The notes beneath the pieces are model-generated. The model saw only the letters and a list, made by a program, of their open reading frames with translations. It made no database searches and had not been told where the DNA came from. Made by a program: the position numbers and the translations under genes. A stretch of 64,000 nucleotides of DNA from Flavicella sp965243265 (GTDB lineage: Bacteria > Bacteroidota > Bacteroidia > Flavobacteriales > Flavobacteriaceae): NCBI GenBank assembly GCA_965243265.1, contig CBDEUL010000005.1:124001-188000 (forward strand), read 5' to 3'. Positions 45,591 through 55,537 of the stretch are shown piece by piece. Positions within the stretch are counted from its first letter, which is position 1. Each line of letters opens with the position of its first letter.

Positions 45591-46376
45591 TTAACAGCTT
45601 TTTACAAAGCCTAAAAGCGCTGCAATCGTCTCCTCTCTATTTTCTATATGAGACATATGTCCTTCAGACAATTGAACCACTTCCATTTGAGCTCCTGAGG
45701 TTTGATCTAACAAATCTTCTAATGACAAAACAGGGTCTTTTTCACCCAAAATCATCATCTTTTTATAAGGACCAAAATGTAAAAGCACTTCCCTATCTTG
45801 ACGAATTTTCATTCCTTCCAATGCCGCAATAATTCCTTGTTTAGATGTATTTAAAGCTTCTTTTTTTACTTCTGCTATTTCTTCCCTAAAAAGCTTTCTA
45901 TTTTTTGAACGAAACAGCATAGGTATAGAGTTTCTTATAAACGAAGTATGGTTCTCTTTTACAACTCCAATTGCTCGATCTCTTTGCAATTTTTTTTGAG
46001 GTGTATCTGCTCTAGAAGTAGAATTTAACAAACAAACTCCTTTTACATTGTCTGGAAAAAACTCAGCAAATGCGAGTGCAACATACCCCCCCATAGAATG
46101 CCCTACAAAAATGGATTTTCTAATTTTTAAATACAGTAATACAGCCTGAACACTTTCTGCCATTTGCTCCATAGTATGTACATACCCTAAATTTTCAGTC
46201 ATACCATGCCCTAACAAATCTACACAAACAACCCTATTTCTCTTAGAAAGCTCTTCTACAATGGAATTCCACATAGAGATATTTTCTAAAAACCCATGTA
46301 AAAGCACTACTGTTGGTCCTTTTCCTTCTACTGAATAATGTATCTTGGTATTCTTATAACTTACAAATGCACTCAT
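45591..46376 (-). CDS. Alpha/beta hydrolase
   Basis: The 261-residue protein has VVLLHGFLENISMW as oxyanion loop, the nucleophile elbow GHSMGGY, an acid in GEKDPVLSLEDL and a C-terminal His in SEGHMSHIEN. It has no signal peptide. It resembles the MhpC/BioH-like branch, but the substrate is not known. It stands alone and is convergent with the SPOR gene. Confidence 0.9.
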   Translation of the reverse strand: MSAFVSYKNTKIHYSVEGKGPTVVLLHGFLENISMWNSIVEELSKRNRVVCVDLLGHGMTENLGYVHTMEQMAESVQAVLLYLKIRKSIFVGHSMGGYVALAFAEFFPDNVKGVCLLNSTSRADTPQKKLQRDRAIGVVKENHTSFIRNSIPMLFRSKNRKLFREEIAEVKKEALNTSKQGIIAALEGMKIRQDREVLLHFGPYKKMMILGEKDPVLSLEDLLDQTSGAQMEVVQLSEGHMSHIENREETIAALLGFVKSC

Positions 46377-46581
46377 GCTGCGAAAATAAACTTCTTGAAG
46401 TTCTTAATAAAAAAATTAAACCATTTTTCAGCTCTAATAAATTCCTACTCAACAACAACACATCTCGATATATTTTTCTCCTAAAGTTGAAAAACACTCG
46501 ATATGACAAATGTTTTCCAGGAATATCTGCTTGAATGAATTTGTTTCTAAGGTCAAAAAACCTTCAATGCAACAGGTGTTT

Positions 46582-47874
46582 TTAAGAATTCATCAACTCT
46601 TCTATCTCCTCTATTTCAATAGGAATATCTTGCATTAAATTTAACGGAGCTCCTTCTTTTTGAATCACCACATCATCTTCCAATCGAATTCCAAAACCTT
46701 CTTCTGGAATATAAATTCCTGGCTCTACAGTAAACACCATATTGGGTTTTATTGGGTCTGTAATGATTCCGTAATCATGTGTATCCAAACCTAAATGGTG
46801 TGAGGTTCCATGCATATAATATTTTTTATAAGCGGGTATTTCTGTAGATTGATTTTGAACATCTGCCTTTCTAAGCAAGCCTAAACCTAAAAGCTCTGAA
46901 GTCATTATTTTTCCTACCTCTTTCGTATACTCTTCCAACAAAACTCCTGGAGTTAATATATCTGTAGCTTGTTTTTTAACTCTATTCACAGCATTATACA
47001 CTTGTTTTTGTCGCTCTGTAAAACGCCCTGAAACAGGAATAGTTCTTGTTAAATCACTTGAATAATTGGCATACTCTGCCGCCACATCTAACAAAATTAA
47101 TTCTCCTGCTTTACACTGCTGATTGTTCTGTATATAATGCAATACATTGGCATTTTTTCCTGAAGCAACTATAGGTGTATAAGCAAATCCTTTTGATTTA
47201 TTTCTAATAAACTCATGGATAAACTCAGCTTCTATTTCATACTCCCAAACTCCTGGTTTTACAAAACCTAAAACTCTTCTAAAGCCTTTTTCTGTAATCG
47301 CACATGCTTTTGAAATCAACTCTATTTCGATAGGTTCTTTTACAGAACGTAAACCTTGTAATATTGGGTTACTTTCTTCAAGTATGTGGTTTGGGTAGTC
47401 TTTTTTAAGTTTTTTTATAAACCTATCCTCACGCGTTTCCGTTGCTGTACTAGCTCTTGGGTGTAGGTTTTCGTTTATATAAACGGTACCGCATTTTTGT
47501 AATATTTGTTTCAAAACTTCTTCAAACTCTGTTAACCAGTATACGGTTCGAATTCCTGAAGTTTGAAAAGCTTTTTCTTTGGTTAATTTTTCTCCTTCCC
47601 AAACAGCTATATGTGCATTGGTTTCTTTTAAAAAAAGGATTTCTTTTAAATCTGGATTGTCACTATCTGGAAACAATAACAAAATACTCTCTTCTTGATC
47701 TACACCACTCAAATAAAAAATATCACGGTGTTGTTCAAAAGGTAAAGTAGAATCTGCACTTACTGGATAGATGTCATTTGAATTAAATACCGCCACTGCA
47801 TTGGACTCCATCCTCTCGACAAATTTTTGTCTATTCTTCACAAACAATTCATTAGGTATCAAATCGTATTTCAT
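46582..47874 (-). CDS. pepP: Xaa-Pro aminopeptidase (aminopeptidase P family)
   Basis: The 430-residue enzyme removes N-terminal residues ahead of proline. It has an N-terminal domain (about 1-155) and a pita-bread domain with metal ligands in LLDVAAEYANYSSDLTRTI, GTSHHLGLDTHD, TVEPGIYIPEEGF and IRLEDDVV. Length matches the family. It is preceded by a promoter box at 47901-47908. Confidence 0.94.
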   Translation of the reverse strand: MKYDLIPNELFVKNRQKFVERMESNAVAVFNSNDIYPVSADSTLPFEQHRDIFYLSGVDQEESILLLFPDSDNPDLKEILFLKETNAHIAVWEGEKLTKEKAFQTSGIRTVYWLTEFEEVLKQILQKCGTVYINENLHPRASTATETREDRFIKKLKKDYPNHILEESNPILQGLRSVKEPIEIELISKACAITEKGFRRVLGFVKPGVWEYEIEAEFIHEFIRNKSKGFAYTPIVASGKNANVLHYIQNNQQCKAGELILLDVAAEYANYSSDLTRTIPVSGRFTERQKQVYNAVNRVKKQATDILTPGVLLEEYTKEVGKIMTSELLGLGLLRKADVQNQSTEIPAYKKYYMHGTSHHLGLDTHDYGIITDPIKPNMVFTVEPGIYIPEEGFGIRLEDDVVIQKEGAPLNLMQDIPIEIEEIEELMNS

Positions 47875-47900
47875 CAGTAATTATTTAAAATTAATTCTTA

Positions 47901-47908
47901 CAAATGTA
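47901..47908 (-). promoter_or_regulatory. -7 promoter box for pepP
   Basis: On the minus strand TACATTTG lies 26 bases before the pepP ATG. Confidence 0.6.
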
Positions 47909-48090
47909 TTCATTTACCACGAGTTCAATATTAGAAAATACATCGTTCAAAACAAGCAGAAAAAAACAACTATATATCAAATACTTACACTTCATTTACA
48001 AAAATATTTTAAACAGAACAAAGACACTAAAATTGCTCTCCAATATCCCTCAAAAGCATTATTTTTACTGAAATTACGCTTTTAAAACCT

Positions 48091-49779
48091 ATGAATTTTT
48101 TACAGAATAACTTCCTTAAACAGAACAAATCACTTTTGTTTATACTTGTTGTAACTCTTTTTATTTTTTGGCCAGTAACCCAAGGAGACATTTTACCTCT
48201 TATTGATGATTACCCACAAATTTTACAAAACCCAAATGTTACCAATTTCTCTTTTCAAAGTATAAAAAATCACTTTACCTCTTTTGTTTTACACTCTTAC
48301 CAACCCTTGGCTTCCTTTAGCTATAGTATTGAGTATTTTTTAGTTGGTAAAAAACCTTTTCTCTACCATTTTAACAATTTAATGCTACACCTTATTAATA
48401 TTGTTTTGGTGTATGTAATACTCCTTAAGATCTTAAAAAACAAACTACGCCCTGTAGTACTGGTTACTATATTTTTTGCAATTCACCCTTTACAAACAGA
48501 AACCATTGGTTGGCTATCTACACGTAGTACTTTGCTTTTCTCACTCTTTTTATTGGCCTCTTGCTACCAATATCTCAAATACCTTGAAAGCCATACAAAC
48601 AATACAAAACCTTTTATACTTTCCTTTTTATTCGCACTTTTAGCAATGCTTAGTAAGTCTATGGCCATTATATTGCCTTTTATCATTATTGGTTTGGACT
48701 ATTTGTATTTAAGAAACCTTACTTTAAAAGCTATTTTAGACAAATCTGTGTTTTTTGGACTTTCTATTTGCTTTGGGTTGGTTAGTTTGTTTTCTCGTGA
48801 AGCCGTAGGTGGAAGTTCTGAAATGAAGCTGATTACAGATAGAGGTTTGGTACCTTATACTTTTTTTGAAAAAATTGCTGTTTCAGCTTACAGTATTTTA
48901 TTCTATATCAAAAAGTTTATATTCCCTGTTGATCTACACAGTGTATACGGATATCCGCTTAAGATACACGAGGATCAATTGCCTTTAAAATTTAGATTGG
49001 CACCTTTTATAGTACTTCTTTTGGTTGCTTTAGCAGTGGTTATTTACCTAAAATCTTCAAAAGAATACAAACGCTTTTTAGTCTTTGGAATACTTTTATT
49101 CTCAGTTTCTATAGGCTTGACCTTAAATGTTTTTAACTTTTTAGCGCAAATGACTGCTGAAAGATATATGTATTTGGGACTGATTGGATTGGCAATTCCT
49201 TTGGTTTTATTTTTGGAAAAATTGTTTGCAAATAAAAAGTTTACTCACAATGTTTATATTTTCTATACGGTTGTATTTCTACTTTTTGCTTTTAAGAGCC
49301 ATTCTCAAGCCAAAATTTGGAAAAACCTAGATACCTATTTAAACAATGTTTTAGAAGCTTTTGAACAGAATGATCTTCGAGACAATTCTTCAAATCTGGT
49401 GATTTATGAATTGGGAATTAGACACATTCATAAAAAAGAATTTAAAAAAGCAATCTTGTGTTTTGATCGTTCTATAAAAATGGACAAAAACTCATCAAAA
49501 GTATATGCTGCAAGAGGTGTTGCTTACAGTTCTATTGGGAATCAAAAACAGGCTTTAAAAGACTTTAATGCAGTTATAAACACTCCTAAGCTTAGAGAAA
49601 AGAAAGATGTACTATCGAATGTTTTCCGATTTAAAGGGCAACTTTATAAGAGTAATAAATTGTATAAAAAAAGTAAAATAGCTTTTGACAGTGCTGTTTA
49701 TTTTGATCCTAACAATATTCCGGCTCAAAGGGAGTTAATTCAAATAAACTTATTATTAAAAAAAGATAATTCTAAATAA
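48091..49779 (+). CDS. Polytopic membrane protein with C-terminal TPR repeats (TMTC-like)
   Basis: The 562-residue protein has around ten membrane helices (to about residue 415), with a periplasmic first loop containing LIDDYPQILQNP and a later HPLQTETIGWLSTRSTL. It then has two or three TPR units (FKKAILCFDRSIKMD; KQALKDFNAVI). This layout is common in Bacteroidota and resembles the TMTC family of protein O-mannosyltransferases; Asp-Asp in the first loop fits a glycosyltransferase-C fold. The activity is not proven. It is followed 49 bp later by a secreted protein gene. Confidence 0.75.
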   Translation: MNFLQNNFLKQNKSLLFILVVTLFIFWPVTQGDILPLIDDYPQILQNPNVTNFSFQSIKNHFTSFVLHSYQPLASFSYSIEYFLVGKKPFLYHFNNLMLHLINIVLVYVILLKILKNKLRPVVLVTIFFAIHPLQTETIGWLSTRSTLLFSLFLLASCYQYLKYLESHTNNTKPFILSFLFALLAMLSKSMAIILPFIIIGLDYLYLRNLTLKAILDKSVFFGLSICFGLVSLFSREAVGGSSEMKLITDRGLVPYTFFEKIAVSAYSILFYIKKFIFPVDLHSVYGYPLKIHEDQLPLKFRLAPFIVLLLVALAVVIYLKSSKEYKRFLVFGILLFSVSIGLTLNVFNFLAQMTAERYMYLGLIGLAIPLVLFLEKLFANKKFTHNVYIFYTVVFLLFAFKSHSQAKIWKNLDTYLNNVLEAFEQNDLRDNSSNLVIYELGIRHIHKKEFKKAILCFDRSIKMDKNSSKVYAARGVAYSSIGNQKQALKDFNAVINTPKLREKKDVLSNVFRFKGQLYKSNKLYKKSKIAFDSAVYFDPNNIPAQRELIQINLLLKKDNSK

Positions 49780-49828
49780 TAACAAACCCTATAAACAAAA
49801 TAACACGTAAAACAAAACCACACAAAAG

Positions 49829-50461
49829 ATGAGTTTAAAAAGATTTTTTTTTATTACTTTTTCCATCATCTTTCTATCCAAAAACCTATTTGCCCAATCA
49901 CTTTCCAAAAAATTTTCAAAACTCTCTTCTCCCGAAAAATGTTGGGTAATTTTTCACCCTTTTAAAGCCAAGCGAGCTTTTAAAGTTTCTATAGAAGCAA
50001 AAAAAGTAAGTGATTCTATTAAACAAACTAATTTACTTGACCAAGATGGCAATGGTGGACAGGTAGATGCTTTTAGACATGCTTATTGGATGGTAACCCT
50101 AAAAGAAAGTATTGGAAAACGCTCTGCAAAAAGTTTAGGAAAAGCACACGAAAAAGGAAACTATAAATTGTATAAAAAAAAGAAAGAAGAGGATGGAGCG
50201 GTCCCTGACAAAGCTTCTTCTGAAATGGACTTATACAACAATACTGTTGGACTGAGTATTGATTACAATCCAAAAATACACTCCAAAAACGAACTTATTA
50301 CAACAATTGTCAACAAAATAAAATCAGGTGAACTAAAAATTCTAAAAAAAGACAACAACGGAGATTACCTCAATTGCCAAGGAGAACTGCTTTTACCTAA
50401 AACTTACAACGGTCTTTGGGAGAGTGAAAAATGTGTCATAAAGTCTAATAACAGTTTGTAA
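49829..50461 (+). CDS. Secreted DUF6973-like protein
   Basis: The 210-residue protein has a signal peptide (about 1-22, ending LFAQS). Its domain has GQVDAFRHAYWMVTLKESIG, then LGKAHEKGNY and SSEMDLYNNTVGLSI. The Asp/Arg/His, His-Glu and Asp-Asn-Asn pattern is that of a predicted enzyme domain (DUF6973) also found in polymorphic toxin tips, here as a stand-alone exported protein. A small C-terminal part contains two Cys that could pair. Substrate unknown. Confidence 0.6.
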   Translation: MSLKRFFFITFSIIFLSKNLFAQSLSKKFSKLSSPEKCWVIFHPFKAKRAFKVSIEAKKVSDSIKQTNLLDQDGNGGQVDAFRHAYWMVTLKESIGKRSAKSLGKAHEKGNYKLYKKKKEEDGAVPDKASSEMDLYNNTVGLSIDYNPKIHSKNELITTIVNKIKSGELKILKKDNNGDYLNCQGELLLPKTYNGLWESEKCVIKSNNSL

Positions 50462-50562
50462 TAAAATCTACACTTTTTTTAGACTCATCCCTCAAAAAGT
50501 CAAACACCTATTTTACTCCCTCTTTTAACACACATTTTCTTTACTCAAAAAAAGAAATTTCT

Positions 50563-50578
50563 ACGAATACGTATTCGT
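50563..50578. promoter_or_regulatory. 16-bp palindrome upstream of the SLC13 permease gene
   Basis: ACGAATACGTATTCGT is a perfect palindrome about 100 bases upstream of the -7 box at 50680. It could be an operator or activator site. A second dyad, TTTATCA with TGATAAA, spans 50649-50675, next to the promoter. Confidence 0.5.
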
Positions 50579-50679
50579 GCTTATAGAATCGCACTTTTAA
50601 GCCCTAACCCCAGTTTTTACCTAGGGTTATACAATATGTATTCTGATATTTATCATATAAAACAGCAATGATAAAGACG

Positions 50680-50687
50680 TATTTTTG
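50680..50687 (+). promoter_or_regulatory. -7 promoter box for the SLC13 permease gene
   Basis: TATTTTTG lies 22 bases before the ATG at 50710. Confidence 0.65.
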
Positions 50688-50709
50688 TTAGACTCAAAAA
50701 AAAGAAATT

Positions 50710-52572
50710 ATGACAATCACATTTATCATTTTAGGAATTACAATTATCCTATTTGTTTCAGGAAAAATAAGACCTGATATTGTAGCCCTTACCAGTATGA
50801 TGGCACTTAGTATGACAGGAATACTTTCAGTCAAAGAAACATTTTCTGGTTTTAGTAACACCAGTATAATTCTTATTGCAGGACTCTTTATTGTTGGAGA
50901 AGCCATGAGCCGTGCCGGACTAACTTCTTGGCTTGGGAATAAAATCATCGTTTTATCTAAAAGCAATTCCAACAAACTACTGGTTTTAATCATTATCGGT
51001 TCAGCAATACTGTCTGCCTTTATGAGCAACACAGGTACTGTAGCCTCTTTAATGCCTGTAATTATTGCTGCTGCCTGGAGACTAAAAACACCCGCTTCTA
51101 AAATGTTGATCCCCTTATCTTTTGCCGCTGCAACAGGAGGTTTGTTAACCCTAACAGGTACACCAACCAACATTGTTACAAACCAAGCAATGGTAGACGC
51201 AGGAATTCCAGAATTTAGCTTTTTCGAATTCTCCTTAATCGGTGTCCCTCTACTTGCTTTAACAGTTATTTACATGCGTTATTTTGGAACAAAACTACTC
51301 CCTAACAACGAATCTAGAAGACTGGAAGATATTGATGAATCTATTCAAAACATAGAAGAATCTTATCAATTATTTGAAGGGTTTTGGAAAGTTAGAATAA
51401 GACCCAGCTCAACAGCTATTGGTAAAACCATCAAACAAATGAAACTAGGTTCTACAATGGGCGTAAATATTATCAAAATTATTCCTCATCAAGATGCCGC
51501 TACAACCATTCTTAAAAAAGTGGGGCTTAAAAAAGGAGATTTAGACGAATTCCCTGACCTGGATAGAGAACTGCATATTGGCGATGAACTAATTGTAAAC
51601 TGTAGTGAAAATAGAATCAACAGATTTATAAACAAATACAACGTGGCTGCCTCTAAATTAGAAGAAGTAGATGGAGAATTTGTTAAAAAGAATGTATTAT
51701 CTGACGAAGTAGGAATGTGTGAATTGATTGTTGCTCCAAAATCGAGCTACAAAGGAAAACACATCAATACAGGACGATTTGGAGACAAGTACAATGTACA
51801 AGTAATAGCCTTAAACAGACACAATAAAAGAATTAGAGGTAGAGAGTTTGACCTACAAGAAGGAGATTCTATTTTGGTAAGAGCAAAATGGGAAGATATC
51901 AAGGCTATACAAGAGGAAAGTAGAGATTTCTTAATTATTGGATCTCCCGAAGAATTATCTAAAGAAGTTGGTAAAATCACCCGAAAAGGAGTCATTTCTA
52001 TAGCTGCCATGGTATTTATGGTATCAATGTTTATCTGGGGGCCTTTCTCTTCATCTATAACTGTAATGCTAACTGCCTTTATTATGATTGCAGGTGGTTG
52101 TATCAATATGAATCAATCTTATAGAGCCATTAACTGGAATGTTATTATTATAATGGCGGGTATGATTCCAATGGGAGTAGCTCTCCAAAAAACAGGAGGA
52201 GCAAAATACATTGCAGATTCTATGATAACCGTATTAGGAGACATGCACCCAACCTTCTTTTTAGCAGGTATTTTCTTAATTACTTCGTTTTTAAGTCAAG
52301 TAATGAGTAACACTGCAACAGCTATTTTAATGGCTCCTATTGTTTTGGTTGCCGCACTAGAATTGGGGTATTCACCACTCCCTTTTATGATGACCCTAGC
52401 CGTTAGTGCTTCCACTGCTTTTTTAACCCCTTTTGGAACACCAACAAACACCATGGTTATGAATGCTGGAAACTATAAATTTATAGATTATATGAAAAGT
52501 GGTGCTATACTACTGTTAATCTTCTTTATTGTTAGCATTGTTTTAATACCAATGATCTGGCCTTACCACTAG
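50710..52572 (+). CDS. SLC13/DASS-type permease with two TrkA-C (RCK_C) domains
   Basis: The 620-residue inner-membrane protein has two transport halves, with SNTGTVASLMPV and TGTPTN in the first and SNTATAILMAP and FGTPTN in the second. In the middle loop (about 205-400) there are two RCK_C regulatory domains. This layout fits carboxylate or sulfate transporters. The substrate could be sulfate, a dicarboxylate or another anion; no neighbouring pathway decides. It is monocistronic, with a strong terminator. Confidence 0.9.
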   Translation: MTITFIILGITIILFVSGKIRPDIVALTSMMALSMTGILSVKETFSGFSNTSIILIAGLFIVGEAMSRAGLTSWLGNKIIVLSKSNSNKLLVLIIIGSAILSAFMSNTGTVASLMPVIIAAAWRLKTPASKMLIPLSFAAATGGLLTLTGTPTNIVTNQAMVDAGIPEFSFFEFSLIGVPLLALTVIYMRYFGTKLLPNNESRRLEDIDESIQNIEESYQLFEGFWKVRIRPSSTAIGKTIKQMKLGSTMGVNIIKIIPHQDAATTILKKVGLKKGDLDEFPDLDRELHIGDELIVNCSENRINRFINKYNVAASKLEEVDGEFVKKNVLSDEVGMCELIVAPKSSYKGKHINTGRFGDKYNVQVIALNRHNKRIRGREFDLQEGDSILVRAKWEDIKAIQEESRDFLIIGSPEELSKEVGKITRKGVISIAAMVFMVSMFIWGPFSSSITVMLTAFIMIAGGCINMNQSYRAINWNVIIIMAGMIPMGVALQKTGGAKYIADSMITVLGDMHPTFFLAGIFLITSFLSQVMSNTATAILMAPIVLVAALELGYSPLPFMMTLAVSASTAFLTPFGTPTNTMVMNAGNYKFIDYMKSGAILLLIFFIVSIVLIPMIWPYH

Positions 52573-52586
52573 AATCAACTAGCCCT

Positions 52587-52630
52587 AGCCCTGTAAAATT
52601 ACGTATTTATACGTAAATACAGGGCTTTTA
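52587..52630 (+). terminator. Nested hairpin terminator after the SLC13 permease
   Basis: AGCCCTGTA pairs with TACAGGGCT, and inside it TTACGTAT pairs with ATACGTAA. A T run follows. Confidence 0.88.
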
Positions 52631-52789
52631 TAAAACTACAAACAACCACACCAACAGAATAAAACAACAAAACCAAGTAAACAACTACCTAAACAGCAAG
52701 CCAATAAACTAGCACAAAACCACATGTTAAAACCATTCTAAATAACAAAAAAAGAAAGATATTTTTTTCACTAAAGAAAATCTAAGTAG

Positions 52790-52797
52790 TACATTTG
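52790..52797 (+). promoter_or_regulatory. -7 promoter box for sdhCAB
   Basis: TACATTTG lies 25 bases before the sdhC ATG. Confidence 0.65.
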
Positions 52798-52822
52798 TTC
52801 GATTCATAAAATTTAATAAAAA

Positions 52823-53500
52823 ATGAGCGGATTTTTATCTTCATCAATTGCAAGGAAAGTAGCCATGGCATTGTCTGCATTGTTCCTTATCTTTTTCCTA
52901 ATTATACACTTAGCGGTTAACGTAACCTCTATGTTTAGCGAAACATTGTTCAACGATTTATCTCATTTTATGGGAACAAATCCTTTAGTACAATTTGCAC
53001 TACAACCTGTTTTAATATTCGGAGTTGTTTTTCACTTTGTTATGGGGTTCGTATTAGAATTAAAAAACAAAAAAGCAAAAGGAATTCCTTATGCACAATA
53101 CAATGGAGCTGCTAATGCTACATGGGTTTCTAGAAACATGATTTATAGCGGATTGGTAATTTTAGCTTTTATCGTATTACACTTTGTAGATTTTTGGATT
53201 CCAGAATTGAACGTAAAATACATTCAAGGAGATGTGTCTGGTTTCTTAGAAGGAACTCAAAACTTCAGATACTTTGAAGAATTACAACACAAATTTGTAA
53301 ACCCATTAAGAGTTGCGGCTTATGTAATCTCATTTGTGCTTTTAGGATTGCACCTAGCACACGGATTTCAATCAGCTTTCCAATCTATGGGATTCAATAA
53401 TAAATACACAAAAACAGTAAAAGCAGCAGGAAAAGCATATTCAATTGCAATCCCTGCAGGATTTATTATTGTTGCACTTTTTCATTTTTTTAACCATTAA
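52823..53500 (+). CDS. sdhC: Succinate dehydrogenase cytochrome b subunit
   Basis: The 225-residue inner-membrane protein has five helices and the histidines for two b hemes (FLIIHLAVN, VFHFVMGF, LHFVDFW, LHLAHGF), the single-subunit anchor of the Bacteroidota-type enzyme. It passes electrons between SdhB and menaquinone. It is the first gene of sdhCAB and has its own promoter box upstream. Confidence 0.94.
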   Translation: MSGFLSSSIARKVAMALSALFLIFFLIIHLAVNVTSMFSETLFNDLSHFMGTNPLVQFALQPVLIFGVVFHFVMGFVLELKNKKAKGIPYAQYNGAANATWVSRNMIYSGLVILAFIVLHFVDFWIPELNVKYIQGDVSGFLEGTQNFRYFEELQHKFVNPLRVAAYVISFVLLGLHLAHGFQSAFQSMGFNNKYTKTVKAAGKAYSIAIPAGFIIVALFHFFNH

Positions 53501-53512
53501 TCTTAATAGTAT

Positions 53513-55528
53513 ATGACGACTTTAAATTCAAAAGTACCTAAAGGTCCAATTAAAGATAAATGGACTACTTATAAAGACAATATAAACCTTGTAAACCCTG
53601 CTAACAAACGTAACATTGATGTTATTGTTGTTGGAACTGGACTTGCAGGTGGTTCTGCTGCTGCATCTTTAGCAGAATTAGGATATAACGTAAAAGCATT
53701 TGCTTACCAAGATTCGCCACGTAGAGCACACTCTATTGCTGCGCAAGGAGGTATCAATGCTGCAAAAAACTATCAAGGAGATGGTGATTCTAATTACAGG
53801 TTATTTTATGACACCGTAAAAGGAGGTGATTACCGTTCTCGTGAAGCAAACGTACACCGTTTGGCAGAAGTTTCTGGAAACATTATTGATCAATGTGTAG
53901 CACAAGGAGTTCCTTTTGCTCGTGATTATGGTGGGTTGTTAGACAACCGTTCTTTTGGAGGGGTATTAGTATCTAGAACTTTTTACGCAAAAGGTCAAAC
54001 AGGACAACAATTATTATTAGGAGCCTATTCTGCAATGAACCGTCAGATTGCTCGTGGTAAAATTGAAATGCACAACCGTCATGAAATGTTAGATGTAGTA
54101 TTAGTAGACGGAAAAGCAAGAGGTATTATTGCTAGAAACATGATTACAGGAGAAATTCAACGTCACTCTGCACACGCTGTTGTAATTGCAACAGGAGGAT
54201 ACGGAAACGTTTATTTCTTATCTACAAATGCCATGGGTTCTAACGTAACTGCTGGGTGGAAAATTCATAAAAAAGGAGCTTTCTTTGCAAACCCATGTTA
54301 TACTCAAATTCACCCAACTTGTATTCCAAGATCTGGTGACTATCAATCAAAATTAACGTTAATGTCAGAGTCATTACGTAATGATGGTCGTATTTGGGTA
54401 CCTAAAAAGATTGAAGACGCTAAAGCAATTCAACAAGGAAAATTAAAACCTACAGAAATTGCTGAAGAAGATAGAGATTACTACTTAGAAAGACGTTACC
54501 CTGCCTTTGGTAACTTGGTACCACGTGATGTTGCCTCTAGAGCAGCAAAAGAACGTTGTGATGCTGGTTACGGAGTAAACGCAACAGGAGAAGCTGTTTA
54601 CTTAGATTTTGCAGCTGCAATTGACCGTTACGGAAAAGAACAAGCTAAAATACACAATATCGAAAATGCATCTGCTAATAAAATTTACGAATTAGGACAA
54701 GCAGTAGTAGAAGCAAAATATGGAAACTTATTCCAAATGTATGAGAAAATCGTAGATGAGAATCCATACAAAACACCTATGATGATATACCCTGCCACAC
54801 ACTATACAATGGGTGGTGTTTGGGTTGATTACAACTTAATGACTACGATTGATGGGTGTTACTGCATTGGAGAAGCAAACTTCTCTGACCATGGAGCAAA
54901 CAGATTGGGTGCCTCTGCATTAATGCAAGGATTAGCTGATGGCTATTTCGTATTACCATATACAATTGGAGACTATTTAGCAGATGATATTCGTACGGGT
55001 AAAATACCTACAGATTCGCCAGAATTTGACGAAGCTGAAAAAGCTGTTAAAGACCAATTGAACTTCTTTATCAACAACAAAGGGAAACACTCTGTAGATT
55101 ACTACCATAAGAAATTAGGTAAAATCATGTGGGATAAAGTAGGAATGTCACGTAACGAAAAAGGATTGAAGGAAGCCATGACTGAAATCAAAGAATTACG
55201 TGAAGATTTCTGGAAAAACGTAAATGTTCCTGGTAATCAAAATGAAATGAACCCTGAATTAGAAAAAGCAGGAAGAGTTGCTGACTTCTTAGAATTAGGA
55301 GAATTATTTGCAAAAGATGCCTTAAACAGAAATGAATCTTGTGGAGGACACTTTAGAGAAGAATCTGCTGAAGAATCTGGACCACAAAAAGGAGAAGCAA
55401 AACGTAATGACAAAGATTATGCGTATGTAGCTGCTTGGGAATACAAAGGAGAACCTGCAGACGCAGTACTTCATAAAGAAGAATTAGAATTTAACGATAT
55501 TGAATTAAAACAACGTTCATACAAATAA
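53513..55528 (+). CDS. sdhA: Succinate dehydrogenase / fumarate reductase flavoprotein
   Basis: The 671-residue subunit binds FAD covalently and oxidises succinate. It has the dinucleotide motif VVGTGLAGGSAAASLAELG, the FAD-attachment region RAHSIAAQGGINAAKNY, the active-site segment around NPCYTQIHPTCIP, and HYTMGGVWVDYN. Length and order are those of the long Bacteroidota type. It lies 12 bp after sdhC and 9 bp before sdhB. Confidence 0.97.
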   Translation: MTTLNSKVPKGPIKDKWTTYKDNINLVNPANKRNIDVIVVGTGLAGGSAAASLAELGYNVKAFAYQDSPRRAHSIAAQGGINAAKNYQGDGDSNYRLFYDTVKGGDYRSREANVHRLAEVSGNIIDQCVAQGVPFARDYGGLLDNRSFGGVLVSRTFYAKGQTGQQLLLGAYSAMNRQIARGKIEMHNRHEMLDVVLVDGKARGIIARNMITGEIQRHSAHAVVIATGGYGNVYFLSTNAMGSNVTAGWKIHKKGAFFANPCYTQIHPTCIPRSGDYQSKLTLMSESLRNDGRIWVPKKIEDAKAIQQGKLKPTEIAEEDRDYYLERRYPAFGNLVPRDVASRAAKERCDAGYGVNATGEAVYLDFAAAIDRYGKEQAKIHNIENASANKIYELGQAVVEAKYGNLFQMYEKIVDENPYKTPMMIYPATHYTMGGVWVDYNLMTTIDGCYCIGEANFSDHGANRLGASALMQGLADGYFVLPYTIGDYLADDIRTGKIPTDSPEFDEAEKAVKDQLNFFINNKGKHSVDYYHKKLGKIMWDKVGMSRNEKGLKEAMTEIKELREDFWKNVNVPGNQNEMNPELEKAGRVADFLELGELFAKDALNRNESCGGHFREESAEESGPQKGEAKRNDKDYAYVAAWEYKGEPADAVLHKEELEFNDIELKQRSYK

Positions 55529-55537
55529 GAAGACATT

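Noticed and set aside
50563..50578. Replication origin or attachment site
   Set aside because: There is a single palindrome only, with no DnaA-box cluster, no integrase and no tRNA nearby.
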